This document shows, one piece after another, positions 21,775-33,279 of a DNA stretch of 64,000 nt. The position numbers and the translations under genes were made by a program. The stretch comes from Blasia pusilla (taxonomy: Eukaryota > Marchantiophyta > Marchantiopsida > Blasiales): assembly GCA_050084515.1 (NCBI GenBank), contig CM114272.1:13764001-13828000 (forward strand), given 5' to 3'. The notes beneath the pieces were generated by a model. The model searched no databases. It was not told where the DNA came from and saw only the letters and a program-made list of their open reading frames with translations. The number at the start of each line of letters is the position of its first letter. Position 1 is the stretch's first letter.

Positions 21775-23345
21775 AACCTTCCTCCTTGCTCTCTCCAACC
21801 CTATATGAGAGAGGAAGATGGCTTTCCTAAGCCATCTTTCTCATGTTGGGCCGTTGGAGCACCTCCCTTGTATGTGTGTGAGCTAGGACTAGGGTTCTAG
21901 CGTCCGTATTCCTTGATAGCATAGGGTGGACGAGGCTCGATATGCCGATGTAGATTGAGGAGTGGAGTTTTAGGCCGGATGTGCCGTTTTTACTACTATT
22001 TATTTTTACATGAGAAAGATGTCAAGGGGCTGATGGGAATTCGTTGTTTGCAGGTAGGCAAGCGAGTTGCCTTGATCGGGAGCCCCTGGAGATGCGTGTG
22101 TTGCGGGTGTTTGTCATTTTTCTGTTTGGAAGGCCGTGGGCGGAAGCGTTGTCCGTTTTTCTCAGATTTTGCTGGTACGGATTGACGCGGGACAGCAGCC
22201 GAGTGTAGTGTGTGGTGGAGCGTCGGGTGTACGCAAGTGAGGGTGTCGAGAGAGAGAAGAAAAGAGAGCTGACGGGCGGCGACGAGAGCTGATGAGCGGC
22301 GACAGACGGACGGCGATGGGGCGCCCCCCTCTTCCCCCATTTATTGCCCCTCCCCAAAATTTGGGGAGGCCCATAGGGGTGCGGGCCAGGCCCCCCCCGC
22401 ATTTAGGGCCCAAGGGGCCCGCATAGGGCCGCGGGCCAAAGTCCCCCCCACCCCCCCCCTCCCCAACGTGGTAGGATTGGAGCGGCCGTGGTTGGTAGGA
22501 CGGACGAGGTCAATCCGGCGAACGTGAGTTGAGATTTGCCGGACATGATTGGGAGCCTACTAGGGTGAGTCACGTTACATGCCGCGCGTGGGGATAGACA
22601 GAGAGGTTTGCGCGACATGATGTTTTTGGGCACGACAGGGCGTTGCGAGAGTTGACGATGGAGGGGCAGTGTGCATGATGCCGACGGGTTGTCCGCATCT
22701 GTTGACGAGAGGATTGACATGTTGGTCGAGGAGAGTGTTGTGTTGCAGAGATTGTCATCTCATGTGGAGGAGTGCATGTTGATAGTGCAGCAGGTTGGAG
22801 GGCGTGATCAGGTTACCCATTCGAGTCCATTTTCCTGCACTTGTCGTGTGTGATTGAGAGTGCTGGGTATCGGGTAGTAGCTGGTGCTAGGTGGATGCAG
22901 TGATGGTGACGAGTGTAGATTTTTTTCATGTGTAGCATGTTGGTGGATATACGGCGGTTGCCGAGTAGGGGTCACGTGTATGACCCGAGAGAGTGTCGCT
23001 AGGTTAGGTGAGTCAGTTGGGAGGCTCATGGTGAGCCCGAGTGTTGAGCGTGCGTGAGGCCGGGTATGTCATCACGGGATTGATGTTAGCATAGGTAAGC
23101 TAGTGAGGAGTGTGGGAGACTCTCAGTGAGTCTGAGTGCTTGAGCGTGTGAGACAGGGTTTGTCATCACGGGGTAGTGCGAGCAGTAGTAGTGGTGTGAC
23201 ACGGAGTGGAGTGAGGTACCGAGGGGTTACCAGTGAGGAGCTACCTCGACATCCATCCGTGGCTGGATCGTCATCACTAGACACTGGGTCTGGTGATGAG
23301 ATCACAGACAGAGACAGTAGTACTTGGCAGGAGATAGACGACATG
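21775..23345 (+). mobile_element. MTase-gypsy copy B, 5' part (LTR fragment, leader, Gag N-terminus)
   Basis: The segment 21,775-22,012 is very similar to 37,975-38,207 in the 3' LTR of copy B. After a GC-rich leader with long G and C runs (22,380-22,470), Gag-like sequence begins near 22,670 and continues in frame 23,136-23,345 (ends TWQEIDDM). It is cut at 23,345 by insertion of element E; removing E joins DDM directly to GHRGMRRF at 30,652 in the same frame. The matching 5' LTR is incomplete and I could not find a convincing primer-binding site. Confidence 0.65.
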
Positions 23346-24347
23346 TGTCGCGACCCTCATGACCAAACAAGTGCCAAGCGGAACATCGGAACATTAGCGG
23401 GCTCACGCTAAGATGGTTTGCGCGTTGGAGTTGTCTCAAAGAGGAGACAAGATACGAGACGCGAACGAGGAGTCACGTTTCAGGTGTTATGGTCGCGACT
23501 GAGAAACATGGACCAAACGCGGAATGAGACTTGAAAGAAGTCGAGTCTAGGAAGTGGGTTGCCAAAAGGAAGATCCGGATTAGGAACGCCACTAGCGTTT
23601 GAGAGTTTCCGACTGTATTTATGGCCATAACTTTTAGCGCCAAAATGCGTTTGGAGCAAATAAGGTGCGTTGGAAAGCTTATGGAGAGTCGGTCCAAACG
23701 CACTAAAGATCGCTGCAAACGCATAAGCAGCGGCCGAGATACAACCCAAAAACGATTGTAAGTGGAGTCGGGTTGAGGGCCACAATGAAGGGCCCGACCC
23801 TCTTTTCCCAAAGGGGAGGGGTTATTGGAGAACCCCAGAAGTACTAGTAAGGGGGAAGGTCTCCGAGAGTGCTTGGAACCCAAACCCCACTTTGGGCGCC
23901 GCGGGGCGGCTCAAGGGCATGGAACGGAACGCAAGTTCGGGCGTTGGGTTGGAAAACCTGCACCAAGTCCATTGAGGCGATTTTAGACATCCCTCTTGGA
24001 TTTCACGCCGTGACTCAATTACTTGGGTCTCGGTTCGGAACTCACACGAGGACCATTGAACAATTGGGATCGCTAGGCGTGCAAGTGCCGTTTCACATCC
24101 CTGGACTAACCAGGAAGTCTGTTCCAAGTCTTGAAGGACTTGCCATGTTTTGGAAGCTAGGAACTAAGGAAGGTTGAGCTTGATGAGACGCCGAGTCGAG
24201 GACTCGGTGGGTTGGAACGCCGGTTGGCCCAGACCCGACTAATGAGAGTGCGTGTTTGGGTGCAGATTGGCGATGAGTTCGTGACCTACTGAACGCACGC
24301 TTCCGCAACACTAAAGATTGACGTTCAACGAGAGTAGGGGCGCGACA
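23346..24347 (+). repeat. 5' LTR of element E
   Basis: Begins TGTCGCGACC and ends GGGGCGCGACA, directly followed by the primer-binding site. Compared with the 3' LTR it is about 98-99% identical; most differences are transitions, which fits decay of methylated cytosines since insertion. Confidence 0.93.
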
Positions 24348-24349
24348 AG

Positions 24350-24362
24350 TGGTATCAGAGCC
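24350..24362 (+). promoter_or_regulatory. Primer-binding site (initiator Met-tRNA) of element E
   Basis: TGGTATCAGAGCC lies two bases after the 5' LTR and is the standard plant LTR-retrotransposon primer site complementary to initiator methionine tRNA. Confidence 0.9.
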
Positions 24363-24496
24363 TCTCCTTGGTGAGCGAGAACTTGGGGTCGTGGGATCAG
24401 CCGGAAGCTTGGGAAATTTCAAGGTAGCGGCTCGACTCGGACGCTCGAGGAGGGACACAAGAAACGAGGAGGAGATATGAGTGAGTTGGCTTGTAA

Positions 24497-25525
24497 ATGG
24501 CGATCGAGGGAGAACAACCCAAGAAGCGCCGAATCAAGCGACGTGATCCAAGAGAGGAACCAATGCCGGACCGTAAGGCTATAGAGGAGACGGAGACTCC
24601 CGAAGAGCTGAACGCCAGTCGTGAGGACGTCCCAGAGGCGACTCCTTCCGCAGGGCCGTTGGGCCCAAACTCAGGGGAAAGGACGGAGTCGAGCCAGACG
24701 TTGGACTTGTTGAAGGTGTTGGTGGAGCAGATGTCCCAAGCAAAGCAAGCGGATTGCAGAGTTAGAGGCCACTCGAAACCCGGTGCGGGCAAAAGCTCAG
24801 ACGACGCAAACGCCATTCACAGTGAAAGTGAAGGATTTCCTTACGGAATCGAATCTGTTGAGGCCCAGAGGGCTGCTGAGCAGGACAAGTTGACGGTAGC
24901 CGTTACTTTCCTGAAGGATCATGCTCTACAATGGTGGACAGCTCAACGAGAGGAATATCTGGGCGGCAAGTCACCTCTCAGTTGGGAGGAGTTCAAGGAG
25001 TTGATTGGGGATCGATTCACCCGGAGTATCAAGGGTTGCGTGACACGTGGAATGCGTGCGGATGCGGAAGAGTGGTTCCAAAGCGCCTATGTGAGGGAGT
25101 TTAGTGCGAAACTGACTTCTAGTCCGAAGATGGATGAGCACGCGAAGAAGGCTATCTTCATAAGTGGACTCAAGCCGAGCGCTGAAAAGGCCCTTTACCG
25201 AATGCCGACGTTACCAGAGACCTGCGCGGACCTTCTGAAGCTAGCGGAGCGGATTGGGGACGATGAGGTCCAAACCGAAACCCTTCGAGTCAAAAGTTTT
25301 TTCAAGAAGTCAAAAAATAAGGAGGCGTTCAAAAGAGGTGGAGGGGGCCAAAGACGAACCAGGAGAGTCGTATGCCCCGGCAGCAAAACGAGTGGAACTT
25401 CATGCGAAGCCAAAAGGAGGACAACACTCAAAGACAGGAAACGGCAAGGTCGTATGCTACAACTGTGGCGAACCGGGGCACCTGTCGAAAGGGTGTTCAA
25501 ACCAAGGTTAGTAATGGGAGTATGA
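24497..25525 (+). pseudogene. Element E Gag (partial) with zinc knuckle
   Basis: An ATG at 24,497 opens about 340 codons. The charged N-terminus is followed by a typical gag core (FLKDHALQWWTAQREEY, then VREFSAKL) in the middle. The nucleocapsid CCHC knuckle, CYNCGEPGHLSKGC (C-x2-C-x4-H-x4-C), lies at about 25,458-25,500 but in another frame, so there is a frameshift before it. The Gag core seems to lack part of its first half compared with usual chromovirus Gag. It would assemble the cytoplasmic particle. Confidence 0.8.
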
Positions 25526-28350
25526 TTGCGTTTTTTGCTAAGCATCTGTTTGGCGATATCAAGACGCCCCTTCAAGTCACCAAGAGGACGCACAATTTGG
25601 TGTACCTAAGATCCAAGATTGCTGATCGCGATGTGTTGTTGCTCGTGGATACAGTGCTTGCCGCACTCCTTCCTAAGCCCGAGAATCGTGAAGGAACTAG
25701 TGCATCTACCTCTAAGGCGGACGAGCCCATTCGAGTGGGATTTGCAGGAGGCAAGTCTCATCGGACTTCTGATTTGGTCTTGGGTTTGACACTAGGATGC
25801 GGGGTATTCGAGTTGAAGGAGAATTTGATCAGATGCGAAATGGACGGCATTGACGGAGTTTTGGGAATACATTCCTAGATGCGTATGAGGTGGAGTTAAG
25901 ACGCCGACCATTGAGGTTGAGCGTCTTGCTAAAAGGCAAACGGTTACAGGTGCGGTTGGTCCGTGAGGTTCCATCGAAGATGGAGTTGGTGAACTCGATC
26001 ACAAGGAGGAGCATGACTGAGTTGGAGGATGGATTTCTATGCTTGATGAGACAAGTGGAGGAGGCTACAAGCAAGATATCTGCAGAGATCGGACGTTTGT
26101 TTCAAGGGAATCCCAGAACAGTCCAGAAGTGGTCAAGGAGTCTCGAGGATGTCTTGACAAATGAGCTTCCGACTTAATTGCCTTGCATAGAGCCGTAGAT
26201 CATAAGATAGATATCATACCCGGTTCCCAACCGCCTTCAAAAGCACCATATAGGTTGAATCAAGAGGAACTTCTTGAGTTGAAAAAGCAGTTAAGTGAGC
26301 TCTTGGAAAAGGGTTACATTAGGACTAGCAAGTCACCTTATGGAGCACCTGTTCTCTTTGTAAAGAAGAAGGATGGAAAGATGAGGTGTGTGTTGATTAC
26401 CGGCACCTTTGAACAAAGTGACGGTTCGAACAATTATCCTCTTCAAGGATAGATGATCTTTTGATAGGCTGGTAGGCGTGAGATATTTCAGTAGGATTGA
26501 CTTGAAGTCAGGATATTACAGATTCGGATTGCCGAGGGATGTGAGAAGTCGGGGGGCGAGATACGGTTCCTTTGAGTTTGTAGTGATGCCTTTCGGTCTA
26601 TGTAACGCGCTCCGGCGTTCACCACATTGATGAACTCCATTTTTCACAAGGAAATGGATGAGTATGTTATCATCTATATCGATGACATACTTATCTATTC
26701 GAAGTCACTAGAGGAGCACGTTCGACATGTGAGAGCGGTCTTATCTAAGCTAAGGGCAAATCAGCTGTATGCGAATGTAGAGAAGAGCGAATTTGGTTTG
26801 AGTAAGATCAAATTCTTGGGTCACGTGGTCGGTCAGATGGCGTCACCCGGACATGGAAAAGGTAAAAGCGATTTCGAGTGGGAACCCCATCCTTTGTAAA
26901 GGGATGAGGAGGTTCATAGGTGCGGTGCAATTTTATCATACTTATGTGAAAAACTTTTCGGGAATTGTGAGACCTCTCACGGATTGGACGGCAAAGTTTG
27001 CCAACACGACTTGGACCCAGGAAGTTAATGAGGCATTCAACCGAGTGAAGCAGATTCTATTGCAGGAACCAGTGTTAAAGCTACCGGAGTTTGACAAACC
27101 GTTCGAAGTGCATATCGATGCTAGTGATTTCGTGGTTGCAGGAATGTTGGTGCAAGAAGGAGACCGGTGGCATATGAGAGCAAGAAGCTTAGCGAAATTG
27201 AAAGGAGATGGCCTACTCACGAGAAAGAGTTGTTCGCGGTGGTACATTGCTTGAGGAAGTGGCGGCATTATCTAGGGCTCCACAGGACTCGAGTATTCAC
27301 CGATAATATATCACTCAAGTATTTTGAGACCAGGATCGAGTGCGCCGAAACAATCGGTGGCATGATACCTTGGCGCTGATGGATGTAGAGTTAATCCACA
27401 AGCCAGGTAAAGACAATGTGATTCCAGATGCGTTAAGTCGCAAGGAGGAACACATGCCATCGACGACACAAGTCTTGAGAGCAATGTTCCCTAAGGAAAC
27501 AGATCTAGAGAGAAGGATTCGTGAAGGATATATGAAGGATGCTCAAGCAGAGGAATACCTAAGGAAGTTGAAGCAGGGTGAGAAGGTGGCCAACATAAGT
27601 TTGAGGCACAGTTTACTAAGGTTCAAACAGAGTAGGATCTATGTAGGGCAAGGCAGGATGCGAACCAAGGTGTTAGCGGATTGTCACGACGGGCCCTTAG
27701 CAAGACATAAAGGCGAGAAATCTACGCTAGCTGTTCTGTTGAAGCGGTTCTTTTGGCCCAACATGAAGGAGGATGTTGCTCAATATGTGAAGACCTGTGT
27801 GACCTGCCAAGCGAATAGGGTCTCTTATGATAAGAAACAGGGCTTGCTGCATCCCTTGCCGATCCCCGAAGGACCCTTGCAAAGTGTGAGTATGGATTTC
27901 ATCACGAGTCTTCCGGAATCTGGGGGATACAACGCTATACTTGTGATTGTTGATCGGTTTAGCAAGTTGGCGAGATTCGTGCGACGGTGGATTCCTGAAC
28001 GGCGTATCTGACGGCGCAACTATTCCTCGATAGCTGGTGGCGTGCTCATGGTTTGCCGAGGAGCATTGTTTCAGATCGGGATCCAAATTTTAGTGCTTTC
28101 GGAAGCACTTGTTCGAAGGTTTAAGACCAAGCTGAGTTTGAAGACGGCTTTCCACCCACAGACGGATGGACAGGTGAAAAGGTAAACTCTATCGTGAATC
28201 AAGATTTGAGGAATTATGTCGGTCTTTGATCAACGCGATTGGGTCAGTGGTGAGTATGGCGGAATCTTGCTACAACTCGACCAAGCATTTCGCAATCGGA
28301 GAATCTCCGTTTCTCTAGCAAATGGACGAGAGCCGAAGGGCCTCTTGATC
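25520..28350 (+). pseudogene. Element E Pol: protease, RT, RNase H, integrase (broken)
   Basis: Protease is only a remnant (DVLLLVDT near 25,640). RT begins near 26,183 and has the catalytic YIDDILIYS near 26,675; RNase H follows near 27,100-27,430. Integrase has an HHCC finger ending CVTCQANR (27,790-27,820), the core MDFITSLP (27,892) and SDRDPNF (28,074). The third catalytic position reads TDGQVKR instead of the usual TDGQTE, so the acidic residue is lost. Frameshifts near 25,870, 26,450, 26,900, 27,170 and 28,010 also disable it. It must rely on other copies if it ever moved. Confidence 0.85.
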
Positions 28351-28769
28351 TAGCCCTTTCGAAGGGTACTACATTGGCACAAACACGACAAGCGATGGCA
28401 GAAAGTTTGTTGGTAGAGATGCGACAACGAGAAGAGAGCGCGAGGCGAAGTCTTGCAAAGGCTCAAATGAGGTACGTTAAGCATGCTAACAAGAGTCGGC
28501 GCCAAGTACGATTCCAAGTTGGAGAACAAGTGTGGTTGAGTGTGAAGAATCTCACTCTTCCGAAAGAGTTGTCTCCATGGCCGCTCGCCAAGTATGTTGG
28601 ACCGTATGTGATTGTGGCAAACCCGTTTGAGGATGTGTATACGCTGAGGTTGCCGGACGAGTTCAAGATTCACCCGACCTTTCATGTGTCATTGTTGAAG
28701 AAATATCTTCAAGATAATGGACGTTTCGAGCGGAGACAGGTGGTGAGACCGCACCCGGTCATCGTAAAT

Positions 28770-28925
28770 GAGGAGCCGGAGTTCGAGGTGGAGACCATCT
28801 TACGTTCGAGGCGTCGGGCCAACAAGTATGAATACTTGTCAAATGAAAGGGCTACCATGTGAAGGAGGCGACTTGGATTGCGGAGGCGGATTTGGAACAC
28901 ACGCAAGAGTTGCTGCGTGACTTCA
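28770..28925 (+). pseudogene. Element E integrase C-terminal chromodomain
   Basis: EFEVETILRSRRR then YEYL, followed one frame over by KGYHVKEATWIAEADLEH, is a chromodomain. One indel near 28,848 separates the two halves. Chromodomains steer chromovirus integration to methylated-histone chromatin. This is the usual arrangement that the MTase-gypsy family departs from. Confidence 0.8.
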
Positions 28926-29645
28926 AGCGAACACAAGCGAAGCACATACGTTAGTACGAGGAGAAGCTAGAGACATGACTTGTAACCAGTGGAATCTTGG
29001 GCCGAAGGCCGTTGTAACTAGAATATGCTAGTGTTGCAATAAAGGAGTGTATGGATTTGGAGATTCGATACCAATGTTGATTGCAATTTGTATGTGGTAG
29101 TGCATGGCTATGAGTCGTTCATCATAGGCTTAGAATGTACGACAAGAGGACAGACAAGGAGTATTTGAGGTGAGAGCTCGTATGTGGATAAGCACCTAGA
29201 ACAGGACCTTGTCTTGGATTACACTTGGGCTTGCCCTAGCGTCGGCGGGGCAGATGAAGTCTGTCTTGGGGCTTGGGGCGATCTTACTTGTGGCCACATA
29301 AGTAAACTTAGTGACGCGCCTAAGTCGAATACGAGAGCGACCCAATAGTAGTACGATTTGTGAACCAGGTAAACAGGTGTGATGTTTACAGTAATGAGTC
29401 GAAAGAGTCTAAGGTTGCACACTTAGTTAGCTTATTTGATAGGTTAGTTCCTTGGAACTAGTCCACGCTTATCGAAGATGAGAGGCTAATAATTCTAAGT
29501 GGGGCAAACCAACAACTAGAGACTAAGAGGAATTGCGGGTTAGCCACCAGAACGCAATTCAATGTCAAGGGGTAGGTTGCCCAGGAGACTTGACATAATA
29601 AAAGTTTGCGTTGATGAGGGCATCAACCTCTAAAAGAGGGGTGAG

Positions 29646-30646
29646 TGTCGCGACCCTTATGACCAAACAAGTGCCAAGCGGAACATCGGAACATTAGCGG
29701 GCTCACGCTAAGATGGTTTGCGCGTTGGAGTTGTCTCAAAGAGGAGACAAGATACGAGACGCGAACGAGGAGTCACGTTTCAGGTGTTATGGTCGTGACT
29801 GAGAAACCTGGACCAAATGCGGAATGAGACTTGAAAGAAGTCGAGTCTAGGAAGTGGGTTGCCAAAAGGAAGATCCGGATTAGGAACGCCACTAGCGTTT
29901 GAGAGTTTCCGACTGTATTTATGGCCATAACTTTTAGCGCCAAAATGCGTTTGGAGCAAATAAGGTGCGTTGGAAAGCTTATGGAGAGTGGTCCAAACGC
30001 ACTAAAGATCGCTGCAAACGCATAAGCAGCGGCCGAGATACAACCCAAAAACGACTATAAGTGGAGTCGGGTTGAGGGCCACAATGAAGGGCCCGACCCT
30101 CTTTTCCCAAAGGGGAGGGGTTATTGGAGAACCCCAGAAGTACTAGTAAGGGGGAAGGTCTCCGAGAGTGCTTGGAACCCAAACCCCACTTTGGGCGCCG
30201 CGGGGCGGCTCAAGGGCATGGAACGGAACGCGAGTTCGGGCGTTGGGTTGGAAAACCTGCACCAAGTCCATTGAGGCGATTTTAGACATCCCTCTTGGAT
30301 TTCACGCCGCGACTCAATTACTTGGGTCTCGGTTCGGAACTCACACGAGGACCGTTGAACAATTGGGATCGCTAGGCGTGCAAGTGCCGTTTCAGATCCC
30401 TGGACTAACCAAGAAGTCTGTTCCAAGTCTTGAAGGACTTGCCATGTTTTGGAAGCTAGGAACTAAGGAAGGTTGAGCTTGATGAGACGCCGAGTCCAGG
30501 ACTCGGTGGGTTGGAACGCCGGTTGGCCCAGACCCGACTAATGAGAGTGCGTGTTTGGGTGCAGATCGGCGATGAGTTCGTGACCTACTGAACGCACGCT
30601 TCCGCAACACTAAAGATTGACGTTCAACGAGAGTAGGGGCGCGACA
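29646..30646 (+). repeat. 3' LTR of element E
   Basis: Same termini as the 5' LTR, one base shorter. The preceding 14 bases (AAAAGAGGGGTGAG) are a polypurine tract. The flanking ACATG duplicates the 5' target site and continues directly into the interrupted Gag of copy B. Confidence 0.93.
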
Positions 30647-30651
30647 ACATG

Positions 30652-31720
30652 GGCCATCGGGGCATGCGTCGTTTCTCTGGTGCAGTGGGCACCATCGACT
30701 TAGATGATTTTATCCAGGAGTTTGACACATGGTGCGACTTCCAGGAGATACGGACCCTCACATGGTTCAACCCTTTCATGGCATGGAAGGGGTTGTTCTA
30801 GCACTTGGAGGGTCCTCCGATGGATGACTACATGGAGTTTTGATCACTATATTCAGTAGAGATCGATGTCTGGAGGATGTATTGGGCTCCAGGGTATGTA
30901 TCCACTAGTGGTTGCAAGGCATATGATGGGATTGTGAGAGGAGAGAGACCCACACCATCAGCTCGGAGACTAGATGGAGAGGAGGGCAGTGAGACAGGCG
31001 ATGTTGCAGAGACCTCTGGTGGTAGAGGGCCACCCTGCTTCAGCCCCACAATGGAGTTCTTCCGACAGTTGGGGAAGAGCTACCAGGGCGTACGCACCGA
31101 CAAGCGGAAGAGTCTACAGGATTTTCAGCGACGATCGGGTGAGAGTCTGAGAGAGGCATTCACACGCATGAGGAGGCTGATCATTGCTACGTTTGGAGTG
31201 ACTGAGGCACAGTCAGTCCAGTATAGGTACGGGGTTCTAGACCGAGACCTACGGAGGAGAGTCCGAGATGCGGTGTTGATTCACATAGCGAAGCCCATAT
31301 TGAAGGTGGTCTTTGAGTTGTCTGAGTGTATTGAGGTCAACATGAGTGAGGAGCAGGTAGTGACCGCTGGATTTTCTCGAGAGTCGACGGGTCCACGAGC
31401 GACAGTGATCCCACAGGTGCCACAGCGAGGACCAATACCACGGGAGTGGGCCAGTGTGCCTAGAGAGCAGGGCGGGTACCGTGAGCCTATGAGGCAATGA
31501 CCCGCACCTACATATGTTGCCCTGTAGGGACCGATGTGGTCTTGTTGGACGTGTGGAGGGGCCCATAGGCAGAGAGACTGCCCACAGCATGGGAGAGGGC
31601 CACCAGCGCCTCCGATTGCTCAAGAGCCACAGAGGATGGCCCCACCACAGCACCAGTGTGACCATTGCCACAGATATGGTCACACGAGGGATAGATGTTT
31701 TGACCTTCGCCAAGGGGCAC
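30652..31720 (+). pseudogene. Copy B Gag with two CCHC zinc knuckles
   Basis: Gag core FFRQLGKSYQGVRTDKRK to FTRMRRLIIATFG lies near 31,060-31,200. Two knuckles follow: CWTCGGAHRQRDC (C-x2-C-x3-H-x4-C) near 31,548 and CDHCHRYGHTRDRC (C-x2-C-x4-H-x4-C) near 31,659. Stops at 30,799, 30,841 and 31,498 interrupt the frame. A low-complexity Gly/Arg-rich linker (to about 31,830) and a Ser/Thr-rich linker lead toward the protease. Confidence 0.75.
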
Positions 31721-32361
31721 GTCCTGAGGTAGGCCGAGGGCCTGGGGGCGGTCGTCCTGGAGGAGGACGGGGAGTTCTTCCTGGATGTGGTGGTAGAGGA
31801 CCACCACCAGCCAGAGGAGATGGAGCAGGAGCATCACAACCAGCACTTCTCTCACGCATCGATCAGTTGGAGCAGAGGATTGCTGCCATGACGATGATGT
31901 TGCTAAAGGAAGGCACGGAGCTGCGAGCAGCTAGTGTGACTCCAGCTTCTACCTCTTACCCTGACCCGGGTGAGGATCTCGCCAGTATGGGATTTATGTG
32001 TAGTGCAGCCCAGGTTGAGGCAGCTGCAGTGGTGACTCGAGGTGCTGCGAGAGGCACCGAGCCATCGAGAGGTGGAGTTGAGATTGACCCACCAGAGGGG
32101 ACCGATGGGCGGCAGGCCAGGGTTCCACAGTCGTTCACATTGTTGGAGGCACTACACACACCATCGATGGTGCCTCGACGACCTGCGGTGCCTACAGTTC
32201 AGGCACCTACATTGACGTCACGAGGAGTTGGAGTGACAACTCCTATGCCGGCTTGAGTGGAGTTAGTGTCGACCATAGTGTTGGAGGTGGCCACCAGAGT
32301 GAGTCAGACTCCACTATTTTCCGCCATAGAGTTGGCGATGTTGGGAGTTGGACCAGCTTAG

Positions 32362-32883
32362 GTGTTCCGGTTGGCCGCCACGTTATGTGAGCGTGGAGAG
32401 ATGAGTGCTTCTTGTTCAGAGGTAGTTGAGGATGTGGTGGACTTGCCCTCAGAGCCGGTGCTTGGGACGTTCCCCACAGAGTCATGGCATGCGGCGGCGG
32501 CGAAGTTGGTAGATATGCCAGCTCAACCGGCCATAGAGCAAGCAATGGTGACACCTAGAGTAGTATTACTGGATAATCGAGCTGGAGTATTTCGCTTGGT
32601 TAGTCCGACGGGGACAGTATACCACCCGCAGCGCATCCTACTTGATTCGGGAGCGCAACCCTTGATGTTAGGGAAGGCGGCGTGTTTAGCGTTGGGGTTA
32701 CGGAAGGCCGACATTGAGCCTTGTCCCTTCCAGATACAGACCTCGATTGGTGGCGTATCACCCACTCAGTATATGACTCAACAGGAGATTGTTGTCAGAG
32801 TCCAGCCAGAGCATGCGATGGATAGTGCTATGGTGCGCACACGTGCGATGTGTTGGTGGGGAGTACAGTGTTATACCCCCTAG
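32362..32883 (+). pseudogene. Copy B retropepsin-like protease
   Basis: The catalytic motif ILLDSGAQPLMLGKA is at about 32,635-32,680. The domain ends with a change of frame around 32,850, where copies A and B share VLVG(G/S)(A/T)VLYP(M/L)G, so copy B lost a few bases there. The enzyme would cut the Gag-Pol polyprotein; by its place it would also free the methyltransferase. Confidence 0.7.
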
Positions 32884-33279
32884 GATTAATCCTTGAATTT
32901 TGGGAGGAGACCGTTGCTTATCGGCCAGGATGGCGGTCAGGTGACGGCCGGATGAGTCACTTACCCGTGCAATTTGCGGGACGAGGTGGTCGATTACGAG
33001 GCGAGTCTGTGACCACGTTGGCCGCTTTCATAGGTAGTGTAAGCTGGCCAGGAGAGTTGATGGAGGGGAACGCACATGCGGAGGATGTCCCAGTAGCGGA
33101 TAGTCCCACGGAGAGACAGGCCATGGCGGGTGTCTCTTCCCATGTTGGCAAGGCCTCTTCACCATTGTGGGGTACGACTCGAGAGCTACAAAGGAGTGCC
33201 GACGACCTCGTGAGGCAGGCGTGGAGTCATGTTTTTGTCCCAGAGCAGCGAGAGTCACGTGGCGATCGGGCTCTTGGAG

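Larger units (their letters stand above)
23346..30646 (+). mobile_element. Element E: chromovirus-type Ty3/gypsy retrotransposon
   Basis: This 7.3-kb element has two LTRs of 1002 and 1001 bp (23,346-24,347 and 29,646-30,646), both TGTCGCGACC...GCGACA, differing by about 13 substitutions and one indel by eye. It is flanked by a perfect target duplication ACATG (23,341-23,345 and 30,647-30,651). The primer site TGGTATCAGAGCC at 24,350 matches the 3' end of initiator Met-tRNA, and a purine tract precedes the 3' LTR. Order is gag, zinc knuckle, protease, RT, RNase H, integrase, chromodomain. The internal part carries several frameshifts. It inserted into Gag of copy B. Confidence 0.95.

Noticed and set aside
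22300-22480. GC-rich segment with G and C runs as a CpG-island promoter
   Set aside because: It lies between an LTR fragment and Gag of copy B, so it is more simply the retroelement leader; no TATA or initiator was seen.
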